A DNA stretch of 37,415 nt, from assembly GCA_013043945.1 (NCBI GenBank), contig JABEUW010000068.1:1-37415 (forward strand). The letters are read 5' to 3'. The position numbers and the translations under genes are program-made. Source of the DNA: Vulcanimicrobiota bacterium (GTDB lineage: Bacteria > Vulcanimicrobiota > Vulcanimicrobiia > Vulcanimicrobiales > Vulcanimicrobiaceae). This document shows positions 15,730-24,137 of the stretch, in pieces. The notes beneath the pieces are model-generated. The model saw only the letters and a program-made list of their open reading frames with translations. It searched no databases and was not told the origin of the DNA. Position 1 is the stretch's first letter; every line of letters begins with the position of its first letter.

Positions 15730-18384
15730 CTAGTCGCGAATGCTCACCGTGAACTGCACTTCGCGTGGGGCTCCGGGCTCAGCGAGGATCGCACCGGGAC
15801 CGGCGAGATTGCTCTGCCCGATGCCGCCGCCGAAGTACGCGCCACTCGTGACGTATTCGAATGAGTTGTACTGCTTGTTGAAGAGGTTGTTTACCGAGAG
15901 CGTAAAGCCGATCGGCTTGCCGACGCTCGCAGTCTCGTACCCGATCGAAGCGTTCATCACGCCGTAACTCGGAATTTGGAGCCCGTTGGGATCGGGCTGG
16001 CCGAGGAGATTGTTCCACATCGCCTGCGGTCCGGTGAAGTTCTCCCAAAGCCGTCCGGTAACGACACCGGTTCCAGCCCGCTCCTGAGCGGCGACACCGA
16101 TGTTGTACGCAAATTTCGGCACCTGCGTCACCGGGAGACCGCTATAGTTCGTTCCGAGATAATCGTAGGAGTCGAAATAGGCATGCGTGGTCGAGAGTCC
16201 GCCGAAGAGTTCGATACTCCGCCCGAAGGTACGATCGAACGCAAGCGTGAGACCGGAGTAGCGCGAACTTCCCGAGGCCGAGGCGACCTTTACGCCTGCG
16301 CCGATGACGATGGGAATATATTGATCGCGTACCCGCTCGTCGAAGAAGCTCGCCGTGAGGAACGCCTCCCGCGGCGACCCGTCGATCATACGCCCGGCGA
16401 AACGACGGAAGTATTTCACGCCGACCTCTTGATTCGTTCCCGTCTCCGGGGAGAGCCCGGCGACCGGGATGCCTTGATAGGGCCCGCCGGGCGAGGTCTG
16501 CGGGCTTCGCAGCGCACGCCCGAAGTTTGCGTAGATCGCGACGTTCGGGTTTGCAAGAAATTGGAGCTCTGCCGACGGTTCGATACCGGCGAAGACCGTT
16601 CCCGAATCGCCGAGCTTGGTCTTATTCGAGCAAATCCCCGCCGATGACGGAACGCCATTACACTGCGGGAATCCTTCGAATCCTGAGTTCAGAAAATTCG
16701 TCGCCAACGAAACGTAGCGGAATCCCGGGGTGAATTTCCAGCGGTTTCCAAGGCGCATGAGATATTGTCCAAAGAACGTGAAGTTCTTCTGCTGGAAGTT
16801 GTTGTTCCGAAAAACCGTCGGCTGGAGAATGGTCGAAGGAGCGCTCGGCGCAGACTGCACCGGGTCCGGATTATAAAAGGCGTTGCGCGTGTTGTAGAGC
16901 GAGCCGAAGAGTTCGCTGCCGATATCGAGCGCATCGCCGTTATGTGCGTTGACGTGGTGAAACGTCAGTTTCTCAGAGAGTGCGTTTGAAAACGGGTTGT
17001 TGTATTCAAATCGCTGGTTATTATTGGCCTGGTCCCAATTGAAATTCTTCTGGTGGAGCCGATCGCCATGACGATAGGCGAGAATATTCGATAGCGACCA
17101 GCCGTTCTTTAAGCCGAGTTCCAGATCGGCGGCGAGCAACCGCGTGCTGTTCGAATCGGTCTTCTGCCACACATTCAGCGGAAGTGCCGAATAAAAACCC
17201 GAGGTTTGCTGGCTATAGGTGGCACCGGGGATCGGATTGCCGTTGAGATCGAACCCGTTCGCAGTCACATACGAACCGGCGATCGGATTGCCGTTCCCGT
17301 CATAATTTTGCAGCGGTGAGAGCGGGATCAAGTTCGGCCGCATCTCGGTTCCCGAGGCACTGTACCCGAAGACGTCGAGGGAGCCATGCTCGAATTTATC
17401 GACGATCTCACCGAAGCTCGCATAGGTCGAACCGGGAGCGGTTGTCCCGCTGCCGATGATATTGCGATACCCCTGCGTGAACGTACGTCCATGCGAGATA
17501 ATAAAGCCGAGGTGCTTCGAGAGCGGTGCGCTGAAATCGACGTGAAAAGCGCTGCCGCCGTAGCTGCCGCTCGCGCCCGAGAGGTGCAGGTGCGGTGCAT
17601 CTTTTGGTAACTGGGTATAGAAGTTCAGCGTACCGCCGATGCTGTCGAAAGTGCGGGTTACCGGGCTTCCGGGCCCATATTCCACGGCCATTCCATCGAG
17701 AATCGAAAGATCGGGAATCTCGTCGGCCTGCCATTGCCCGGTCTGCGGGTTATTGAGAAAGACGCCGTTAAGCGTCACACCGATCATGCCGTTATCGACG
17801 ATACCGGCTTGATTCGCCCAGCCCTGTTTAAAGCCCCGTACCGTGATCATCGATTTCGCGGCTCCGGTCGAGCCGTAGCTTGAGACGAGAACACCGGGCG
17901 CAGTTTGCAACAATTGCGCGGAACCGGCGAGTGCGCCCTGCGAGGCGATCTGCGTCTTACTGAGCAGCACTTGGGTCTGCGCGGTCCGAAAGACTTTCGA
18001 ATAGGTCGGCAGCGGGCGCACCGAGTGCCCCTTAATGATAATGTGCGAAACGACCGCCAGCACCTTAAGGCGCACGGTTTTCGTCATCCCGCCGACGATT
18101 GCAACGGTATACGGTGAAAGCTCCTGAAAGCGACCGTCGACCGTTAAGACGTAGGTACCGGGGCGCAGGCTGCGCAAACGAAAGGAACCGTTTTTGCCCG
18201 TCGTTGCAACGATCGCTGCGGCCGATCCGCGCAACCGGGCCTTAACGATTGCCCCGGCGAGATTGCGGTCGGCGCGCGATGCGACGATGCGACCATGTAT
18301 GGTACCCAATGGAGCAGCGCTCAGCGCTGCGCCGTTGAGAGCAATCCCAACGAAAAGCAACGCGAGGACAAGGAGTTTCTTCAC
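15730..18384 (-). CDS. TonB-dependent receptor with N-terminal carboxypeptidase-regulatory-like domain
   Basis: An 884-residue outer-membrane receptor. A signal peptide (1-23) is followed by a CarboxypepD_reg-like beta-sandwich (GTIHGRIVASRADRNLAGAIVKA ... SFRLRSLRPGTYVLTVDG, about 28-110), a plug domain (LLQTAPGVLVSSYGSTGAAKSMITVRGF, DGMAVEYGPGSP, GGTLNFYTQLP) and a long beta-barrel with repeated aromatic strands (TFFGQYLMRLGNRWKFTPGFRYVSL). It imports a scarce ligand using TonB energy. The ligand is unknown, but the DtxR-type regulator upstream makes a metal complex plausible. The last residues (FTVSIRD) lack the usual C-terminal aromatic. It starts 28 bases after a strong hairpin that may attenuate or separate it from the upstream operon. 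Confidence 0.92.
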   Translation of the reverse strand: MKKLLVLALLFVGIALNGAALSAAPLGTIHGRIVASRADRNLAGAIVKARLRGSAAAIVATTGKNGSFRLRSLRPGTYVLTVDGRFQELSPYTVAIVGGMTKTVRLKVLAVVSHIIIKGHSVRPLPTYSKVFRTAQTQVLLSKTQIASQGALAGSAQLLQTAPGVLVSSYGSTGAAKSMITVRGFKQGWANQAGIVDNGMIGVTLNGVFLNNPQTGQWQADEIPDLSILDGMAVEYGPGSPVTRTFDSIGGTLNFYTQLPKDAPHLHLSGASGSYGGSAFHVDFSAPLSKHLGFIISHGRTFTQGYRNIIGSGTTAPGSTYASFGEIVDKFEHGSLDVFGYSASGTEMRPNLIPLSPLQNYDGNGNPIAGSYVTANGFDLNGNPIPGATYSQQTSGFYSALPLNVWQKTDSNSTRLLAADLELGLKNGWSLSNILAYRHGDRLHQKNFNWDQANNNQRFEYNNPFSNALSEKLTFHHVNAHNGDALDIGSELFGSLYNTRNAFYNPDPVQSAPSAPSTILQPTVFRNNNFQQKNFTFFGQYLMRLGNRWKFTPGFRYVSLATNFLNSGFEGFPQCNGVPSSAGICSNKTKLGDSGTVFAGIEPSAELQFLANPNVAIYANFGRALRSPQTSPGGPYQGIPVAGLSPETGTNQEVGVKYFRRFAGRMIDGSPREAFLTASFFDERVRDQYIPIVIGAGVKVASASGSSRYSGLTLAFDRTFGRSIELFGGLSTTHAYFDSYDYLGTNYSGLPVTQVPKFAYNIGVAAQERAGTGVVTGRLWENFTGPQAMWNNLLGQPDPNGLQIPSYGVMNASIGYETASVGKPIGFTLSVNNLFNKQYNSFEYVTSGAYFGGGIGQSNLAGPGAILAEPGAPREVQFTVSIRD

Positions 18385-18411
18385 AAACGGTATCCCCTAT
18401 AACGACAAAAG

Positions 18412-18453
18412 AGCGTGGAGCAAGATGCACGCTGCATCTCTTGGCTCCACGCT
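18412..18453 (-). terminator. Strong hairpin: terminator or attenuator between nuclease and receptor genes
   Basis: A 10-bp perfect outer stem (AGCGTGGAGC / GCTCCACGCT) encloses an inner near-perfect stem (AGATGCA / TGCATCT) with a 3-base loop. On the minus strand it is followed by CTTTTG, so it looks like a Rho-independent terminator for the chain ending at the S1/P1 nuclease. Because it also lies only 28 bases before the receptor start codon, it could act as an attenuator in the receptor leader. Confidence 0.7.
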
Positions 18454-18518
18454 ATCGCGTCGTCGTTAAGGGCTCGTGATTCGTAGTTTAACGAAGGTGA
18501 TGGCTCCCTTAAGGGCGA

Positions 18519-19550
18519 CTACCCTCCGTAGCTCGCTCGGCCGGCGAGGACGGCGCGCACGGCGACCGACGGGTACCCGACTCGCTCGTTCAAGCTATCT
18601 TCCCACGCATAGGCGATGAGGTTTCGCAGCATCGTAGCACCGCGCGCGAGTTGCGCGGCGGTGAATGCGCGCGCTTGCGCGCTCCCGGTGGTAAAGCCGC
18701 CTGCGGCCGCGATGCGATAGAGCGGCACGACCGCCGCGTTGGTTCCACGGAGGTACCGGGCGATGAGGGAGAGCAGCCGCGCCTGCGAGATACGGCGCTG
18801 CGGATCGAGTGCGGCGTACGCGGGAATATCGCGCTGCACCGCCGATGCTTTTACGAAACGATCGACGAACGCGCTCTCGAATTGCGCGTGAATCCCGCGC
18901 AATGCCGGGAAGTGCTCGGGATTGGGGCCGCTCCCCCACCCGTTGAAGTGCGTGGTCACGTGGAGCGGCTGCGATCCGTCGGCGACAAAATGCCCCCAGA
19001 CGCCGATATCGCGCAAGGTTAACGTCGCCCGCAAGCGTGCTTCTTCAGCGAAGCTCGCCCGCGCGGATGCCTGTGGGGAGTGGAGCGCTTCGTAGCTCAG
19101 CACCCGCCAAAGCGCGAAGTCGGTGCGCAGCTGCTCCCAGCCGTCGGCGATGCTATATGGCAAGTATCCGACGCGATAGGGCGTCGTGTGTGCCGCGAGG
19201 AGCGCGACTTCGTACGCCGACATGCTCGCCGGAAGCCGCCCGAGCGAAACGACGCCCGCAATCTTTCCATCGTCGCCGATATCGAGATAATGCCCGGGAT
19301 CGCGATCGGCATCCCACGACTCGCCCGAACCCTTCAGGCGATCCATCTCCGGCCCGAGATAGCGTAACTCCCAGCGTGCGGCGCGGGTACGCACGAACGC
19401 CGGCAGTTCGCTCGGCAGGTTCGCTGCCGCAAGGTCGTTGATAATCTCGTGCCCTTTCTCTCCCCATGCGCCCGCCCGTAACGGCGCGAATGCGAGCGCG
19501 GCGAGCAGAAGCAGCGAGAGCGTGCGGTGGAGCGTCGTCGGTCGTTTCAC
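18519..19550 (-). CDS. Secreted S1/P1-type nuclease
   Basis: A 343-residue exported protein of the zinc-dependent S1/P1 nuclease/phospholipase C family. The signal peptide (about 1-28, ending LRAGA) exposes a mature Trp N-terminus (WGEKGHEI), the hallmark whose Trp1 ligates zinc. Further metal ligands appear in GHYLDI and in GHFVADGSQPLHVTTHFNG (the HxxxDxxxPLH pattern). The expected role is cleavage of single-stranded nucleic acid outside the cytoplasm for nutrient scavenging. The start overlaps the dinG stop by 4 bases, so it is the last gene of the dtxR-rhomboid-dinG chain, ahead of the hairpin at 18412-18453. Confidence 0.85.
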   Translation of the reverse strand: MKRPTTLHRTLSLLLLAALAFAPLRAGAWGEKGHEIINDLAAANLPSELPAFVRTRAARWELRYLGPEMDRLKGSGESWDADRDPGHYLDIGDDGKIAGVVSLGRLPASMSAYEVALLAAHTTPYRVGYLPYSIADGWEQLRTDFALWRVLSYEALHSPQASARASFAEEARLRATLTLRDIGVWGHFVADGSQPLHVTTHFNGWGSGPNPEHFPALRGIHAQFESAFVDRFVKASAVQRDIPAYAALDPQRRISQARLLSLIARYLRGTNAAVVPLYRIAAAGGFTTGSAQARAFTAAQLARGATMLRNLIAYAWEDSLNERVGYPSVAVRAVLAGRASYGG

Positions 19551-21448
19551 GTTTGAAAAAACTCCTGTAGTTCGTCGAGATGGGCGATGCGCGTCGCTGG
19601 CGGCAACGCTGCGATCATGCGCTTACCGTATCCTTTTCCCTGCAAGCGCCCATCGAGAACGAGCACCGCACCACGATCACTCCTGCTGCGAATGAGACGG
19701 CCGAAGCCTTGCTTGAGCAGCATCGTCGCCGCCGGAATTTGCAGCCGCGCAAAGGCATCTTCGCCGCGCTCGCGCAGGGCTTGCACGCGCGCCTCCAGCA
19801 CCGGATGATCGGGTTGCGCGAACGGAATGCGATCGATCACCACGCAACTCAAGCGCTCGCCGGGCATATCGATGCCCTCCCAAAAGGTGCGCGTCCCCAC
19901 GAGCACCGCGCCCGGAGTCTCGGTAAACCAGCGCAGGAGCCCATCGCGATCGAGCCCGGAGCGCGGTCGTTGCACTTCGACTGGGTGCAGGCCACTCGCG
20001 CGCAAGCGTTCGCCGAACTCGTTCGCTCGACGAAACGAGGTGCAGAGAACGAATGCACGCCCGCGCGAGTACGCAAGCGCTTCTTCGAGCAAGGCATACG
20101 CGCGCACGACAAAATCGGGATCGTCGGGCTCGAGATCGGGCGGCGCGACGAAGAGGCGTGCTTGCTCCCGGTAATCGAAGGGCGAATCGGCGACGAGTTC
20201 TTCGGCTCTATCGATGCCTAAACGGGCGCGCACGTAACTAAAATCGCCGCCGAGCGCGAGCGTTGCACTGGTCAGCAGGCAGGGCGTACGGGCGAAGAGC
20301 AGATCGCGCAAAATCGGTGCGGCATCGAACGGCGTGCAATGCAGTTCGCTCCCGTGCACCGAGGATTGCGCCCAGCGAATCGAATCGTCGTCGACGGCGA
20401 GCAGACGATCGACCACCTCGGCCTGCGCCGCGAGCGATTTCACCGCCCCGGATATCCGCATCTCGCGTTCGAGATCGCCGCGCGGCGGACGCGTCAACGC
20501 CGAGGCGCCGTTATCGGCGATCCAATTTTCGAGATGATAGAGTGCGTCGCGGAGCCGGTCGAGATCGCCCGCAATCTCCGGCCGTTCGTCGAGCCGGAGC
20601 AGTTCGTTTCCGGTACCAGCGAGCGTCTCGCCGAGTTCGCGGTAGCGTTCGTCGACCTGTGCCGTCAGCGAGGTGGGGAGCGTAAAGTACCGCCGCAGAC
20701 GACGAAAGGTGCGGTCGATGCTTCGCCGAGAGAGCGAGGCGGTCAACACGTTCATCGCGATATCTTCGCAGGTGTGCGCCTCGTCGAGAATCGCGTAATC
20801 GTAGGCCGGAAGGAGACCGCCGGCGATCGCATCGATGAAGAAAATCGCGTGGTTGACAACGATAATATCTGCGGCCTCGGCATCGCGGCGGCGGCGATAG
20901 TAAAAACAATCATCGAAATGCGCGCACGCCTCGCCGATACAATCGTCGCCGTCGGCGTCGAAGCGCTCCCAAAGGAGCGAGTCGAGCCGGAAAGGGACGT
21001 CGGATCGATCCCCCGTGATCGTTTCGTTCGCCCAGCGTCGCAACTTCGAGATCTCCGGGCGTTCGACGAGCGCTAAATCTCCGCGCGCTCGCTCCCACTT
21101 CTCTCGACAGAGGTAATTCGCGCGCCCTTTGAGCAGCACGACCCGCGGCTCGAGGCCGAGCGCGCGCGCCACCATAGGAATATCTTTGCGAAAGAGCTGC
21201 TGTTGCAGCGTGATCGTCGAGGTCGAAATGACCACGCGCTTACCGCTCCGCAACGCCGGCACGAGATAGGCGAACGATTTCCCGACGCCGGTCCCGGCCT
21301 CCACGAGCACGTGCGAGCCGCTTTCGAAGCCCGCTTCGACGGCGCGCGCCATCTCGAGTTGCCCGGGGCGCGGCTCGAAACCGGGAAGTTCGCGTGCGAG
21401 CGATCCCCCGAGGGAGAACAGCTCGTCGATACTCGGGCGTGGGTTCAC
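19547..21448 (-). CDS. dinG: DinG-family iron-sulfur ATP-dependent DNA helicase
   Basis: A 633-residue superfamily-2 XPD/DinG-type helicase. Walker A is VEAGTGVGKS (about 49-58). The iron-sulfur cluster cysteines are at about 114, 170, 175 and 181 (NYLCREKW, DDCIGEACAHFDDCFYY), the DEAH box is at 222-225 (ILDEAHTCED), and motif VI-type residues are in KQGFGRLIRSRSDRG near the C-terminus. It lacks the N-terminal exonuclease domain of Gram-positive DinG. It unwinds 5'-overhang DNA and R-loops. The start overlaps the rhomboid stop by 4 bases and the stop overlaps the nuclease start by 4 bases. Confidence 0.93.
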   Translation of the reverse strand: MNPRPSIDELFSLGGSLARELPGFEPRPGQLEMARAVEAGFESGSHVLVEAGTGVGKSFAYLVPALRSGKRVVISTSTITLQQQLFRKDIPMVARALGLEPRVVLLKGRANYLCREKWERARGDLALVERPEISKLRRWANETITGDRSDVPFRLDSLLWERFDADGDDCIGEACAHFDDCFYYRRRRDAEAADIIVVNHAIFFIDAIAGGLLPAYDYAILDEAHTCEDIAMNVLTASLSRRSIDRTFRRLRRYFTLPTSLTAQVDERYRELGETLAGTGNELLRLDERPEIAGDLDRLRDALYHLENWIADNGASALTRPPRGDLEREMRISGAVKSLAAQAEVVDRLLAVDDDSIRWAQSSVHGSELHCTPFDAAPILRDLLFARTPCLLTSATLALGGDFSYVRARLGIDRAEELVADSPFDYREQARLFVAPPDLEPDDPDFVVRAYALLEEALAYSRGRAFVLCTSFRRANEFGERLRASGLHPVEVQRPRSGLDRDGLLRWFTETPGAVLVGTRTFWEGIDMPGERLSCVVIDRIPFAQPDHPVLEARVQALRERGEDAFARLQIPAATMLLKQGFGRLIRSRSDRGAVLVLDGRLQGKGYGKRMIAALPPATRIAHLDELQEFFQT

Positions 21449-22116
21449 CGCTGTTGGTGCGGTTCGGCGTCTTCGAGCGTCGATTCTAGCGCTTCACCGG
21501 TCATCGCATCGGTCACCTGCGCGCGTACCGGTCGCAACGGGCGATAGATCGCCAGCGTCGCAAGGAAACCCGTCAGCAAGCCCGCTACATGCGCCTGCTT
21601 CGAAATCCCGGGAAACGAAAATGTGAACACCAGATTGAGCAACAAGATGCCCAGATTTGCACGGACGAGTTGAAGCCCCGCCGGACCGTTTCGCAACCCG
21701 ATGGCGAAGAGCGCACCGAAGATGCCGAAGATCGCGCCGCTCGCACCGAGCGTCGGGTCCTGAAGGTTGCCGAAACTCAAGTAGGTGACTCCGAGCCCCG
21801 AAGCGATCAGCGAGAGCGTATAGACCAATGCGGTGCGCGGCGTTCCGAGTATCGGTTCGATAAAACGTCCGAGTATCCAGAGCGAATACATATTGAGCCC
21901 GATGTGCAGGATCGAGGCGTGGAGGAAGGCGCTCGTAACGATACGCCACCAATCGCCTTGCTGCACCAATGCCGGCACCAGCGCGCCGGCATTATCGATC
22001 TGCCCGATGGTCACGTTGCCGGTCAGAATACCGGAACCCATCGTTGCGATCTCCCAGAGAAATACGATGACGCACGCCACGACGACCGCGTGCGTGAAGC
22101 GGGCACCGCGCGGCAT
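21445..22116 (-). CDS. Rhomboid-family intramembrane serine protease
   Basis: A 223-residue polytopic membrane protein. It has WWRIVTSAFLHASILHIGLNMYSLW (the conserved loop-1/helix-2 segment), GASGAIFG with the catalytic Ser near 126, and the C-terminal HVAGLLTGF with the catalytic His near 176. About six helices fit the basic rhomboid fold. It cleaves single-pass membrane proteins within the bilayer; the substrate is unknown. The start shares a TGATG junction with the DtxR-type gene upstream. Confidence 0.92.
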   Translation of the reverse strand: MPRGARFTHAVVVACVIVFLWEIATMGSGILTGNVTIGQIDNAGALVPALVQQGDWWRIVTSAFLHASILHIGLNMYSLWILGRFIEPILGTPRTALVYTLSLIASGLGVTYLSFGNLQDPTLGASGAIFGIFGALFAIGLRNGPAGLQLVRANLGILLLNLVFTFSFPGISKQAHVAGLLTGFLATLAIYRPLRPVRAQVTDAMTGEALESTLEDAEPHQQR

Positions 22117-22796
22117 CAGCCTGCGGCGCCTACCGGTTCGACCAAAAGCATTCTCGCAAGTTCTAAGGAAATCGCGTGCTCGCCACCCTCGCCCGAGATC
22201 GTCAACGGGCCACCCAACGGCGCGCGCGCGAGCACGCGTAAGCGGCGCCCGGGCTTGAGATCGAGTTCGGCGAGATAGCGCAGAATCTCGGGAACCTCTT
22301 CGGTGACGCCGACGACGGCGAGATCGGCACCGGTCTCGGCGCGCGCGAGTGGCTCGCCGCGCGGCAACGGATCGCTGAGATCGCTCGGTGGAATCGGCAT
22401 ACCGTGGGGGCAGCGCGTCGGATTCTTCAATAAGGATTGGAGACGCTCTTCAACGCGCGCCGAGATGGCGTGTTCGAGCATGCAGGCATCGGCATGAGCT
22501 TCATGCCACGGGATACCGAGAACGTCGACGAGGAAACACTCAGCAAGCCGATGGCGACGAACTACGCGGACGGCGACGGCGAGCCCGTCGCGCGTGAGTT
22601 TGACGTTGCCGCGCGAGATCGGTTCGACGAGCCCGTCCTTCGCGAGTTTTTTGAGCATGCCGGAGACCGAGGCCGGCGCGACGCCCAACGACGAAGCGAG
22701 CGCGCCGGTGCTGACACCATCGCCCTCACGTTCGAGCCGATAGACCGCTTCGAGATACTCCTCGACCGATTCTGCGAAGTGACTGTGCCCTGACAT
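22116..22796 (-). CDS. DtxR/MntR-family metal-dependent transcriptional regulator
   Basis: A 226-residue regulator. The N-terminal winged helix (VEEYLEAVYRLEREGDGVSTGALASSLGVAPASVSGMLKKL) is followed by the metal-binding dimerisation domain with RRHRLAECFL and ADACMLEHAIS (His, Cys, Glu and His ligands of the family), then a C-terminal FeoA/SH3-like domain (LKPGRRLRVLARAPLGG). It represses iron- or manganese-uptake genes when metal is bound. It heads the chain that leads to the rhomboid, dinG and nuclease genes, and the TonB-dependent receptor lies downstream. The metal (Fe or Mn) cannot be fixed from sequence. Confidence 0.93.
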   Translation of the reverse strand: MSGHSHFAESVEEYLEAVYRLEREGDGVSTGALASSLGVAPASVSGMLKKLAKDGLVEPISRGNVKLTRDGLAVAVRVVRRHRLAECFLVDVLGIPWHEAHADACMLEHAISARVEERLQSLLKNPTRCPHGMPIPPSDLSDPLPRGEPLARAETGADLAVVGVTEEVPEILRYLAELDLKPGRRLRVLARAPLGGPLTISGEGGEHAISLELARMLLVEPVGAAG

Positions 22797-22823
22797 AGAA
22801 CCTAGCCTTCGACGCCGCCGAGT

Positions 22824-23879
22824 TTACTCCGCGGAGCGGAGCCGTTCTTCGAGCGAACGCTTCAGCGAGGCCGGCGCGAAGGATGCTTCGATCGCCGTCG
22901 CAATGCAGCCGCGCAGCGCCGACTCGCCGACGAGGCGAGCGACTTCCAGGTACTCGTCGTCGATATGCGCGCCGAAGAGCGCCGGGTCGTCGTCGTCGAT
23001 CGCCACCCGGAGCCCCGCTGCGAGCAGCTCGGGGAGCGGGTGCGCCTCCGGTGCGCCGACGACCCCGGTGCGAAGATTCGAGGTGGGGCAGACTTCGATA
23101 GGAATCTCGCGTTCGCGGAGCAGCTCGATCACCGCGGGGTTCTCGACCGCCCGGATGCCATGCCCGATGCGCTCGGCGCGGAGGTTTTCGACCGCGCTGC
23201 GGACGCTCTCGGCTCCGGCGGCCTCCCCCGCGTGGACGACGGCGTGGAGCCCCTCGGAGCGCGCGAAGGCGAAGGCCTCGACGAAGAGCTCGGGCGGGAA
23301 GCGCGCCTCGTCGCCGCCGAGCCCAATGCCGATGACGCCGAGTTCGGTCGCCGAGGCGGCAAAGCGTGCGGTCTCCAGCGCGCTACTCGCGCCGAAATTG
23401 CGCGTGAGATCGACGATCGTGCGGAAGGCGACTCCGTGGCTGCGCTCGACGCGGGCGAAGACCTCGTGGATCGCGGCCATGCAGGCCTGCAGATCGAGGG
23501 TAGGATGGAAGAAACGCCAGACCGAGGGCGAGATGAAGAGCTCGCCGTAGGCGACCCCGCGCCGCAGCGCATCGGCGGCGAACTCCTCGGCGAGGCGCGC
23601 GTAATCCTCGGGGCGCGAGAGCGCCCGAGAGACCGCTGCAAAGAGCAGCAGAAACTCGGGAAAATCGGCGAAGGCGTAGACCCGCCCGGGCTCGCGCGGC
23701 GAGCGATCTACTTCCTCGGCCGCCGCACCCGGGCGGTAGCGCGTCGGAAGGCCGTCGCGCGCGGTGAGTTCGAGGAAGGTGCTCTCGCGCAGCGTTCCCT
23801 CGAGGTGGCAGTGCAAGTGGATCTTCGGCAGTGCCGCGATGCGCGCGGCGAGCGATTCTTGTGGTTCGAGCTCCAACAT
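22824..23879 (-). CDS. add: Adenosine deaminase
   Basis: About 351 residues. Zinc-dependent amidohydrolase-fold deaminase converting adenosine to inosine. Metal and active-site motifs in order: HLHCHLEGTLR at the N-terminus (HxH zinc ligands), VVHAGEAAG (His ligand and catalytic Glu), ERIGHGIRAVE, IEVCPTSNLRTG and VAIDDDDPALFG (zinc Asp). I use the ATG at 23879; a GTG at 23888 would add three residues, and no clear ribosome site decides between them. It is read away from tRNA-fMet, whose 5' end lies about 49 bases upstream on the opposite strand. Confidence 0.93.
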   Translation of the reverse strand: MLELEPQESLAARIAALPKIHLHCHLEGTLRESTFLELTARDGLPTRYRPGAAAEEVDRSPREPGRVYAFADFPEFLLLFAAVSRALSRPEDYARLAEEFAADALRRGVAYGELFISPSVWRFFHPTLDLQACMAAIHEVFARVERSHGVAFRTIVDLTRNFGASSALETARFAASATELGVIGIGLGGDEARFPPELFVEAFAFARSEGLHAVVHAGEAAGAESVRSAVENLRAERIGHGIRAVENPAVIELLREREIPIEVCPTSNLRTGVVGAPEAHPLPELLAAGLRVAIDDDDPALFGAHIDDEYLEVARLVGESALRGCIATAIEASFAPASLKRSLEERLRSAE

Positions 23880-23927
23880 CGGTCGCACCAGGGTTCGCTA
23901 CGGTATGCTAGAATCCATAGGTTCCGG

Positions 23928-24004
<77 letters not shown>

Positions 24005-24014
24005 ACCTTTCGAA

Positions 24015-24042
24015 AAATTCCCTCGTGAAAGCGAGGGAATTT
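24015..24042. terminator. Bidirectional hairpin terminator just inside attL
   Basis: An 11-bp perfect stem (AAATTCCCTCG / CGAGGGAATTT) with a 6-base loop. On the minus strand the stem runs into TTTTTCG, so it should stop integrase-strand transcription before it runs antisense into tRNA-fMet. On the plus strand it lies 10 bases after the tRNA and may replace the tRNA's displaced terminator, though its T tract there is short. Confidence 0.75.
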
Positions 24043-24046
24043 CGTT

Positions 24047-24079
24047 GTGCCAATCACTTCGTGTGCCATTCATGTGCCG
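24047..24079 (+). repeat. Putative integrase arm-type sites, left end
   Basis: Three direct copies of GTGCC(A/G) at 24047-24052, 24063-24068 and 24074-24079, the last two 11 bases apart. The same doublet with the same 11-base spacing occurs near attR at 33183-33199 (21 of 25 bases match between 24061-24085 and 33181-33205). Short direct repeats beside the core are typical of tyrosine-integrase arm-binding sites. The assignment is inference from position and repetition. Confidence 0.6.
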
Positions 24080-24137
24080 TGCGGGTTAAAAACATGCGGA
24101 ATTACGCAACGAGCTAGCCGCGAATTCAGCATCGTCT

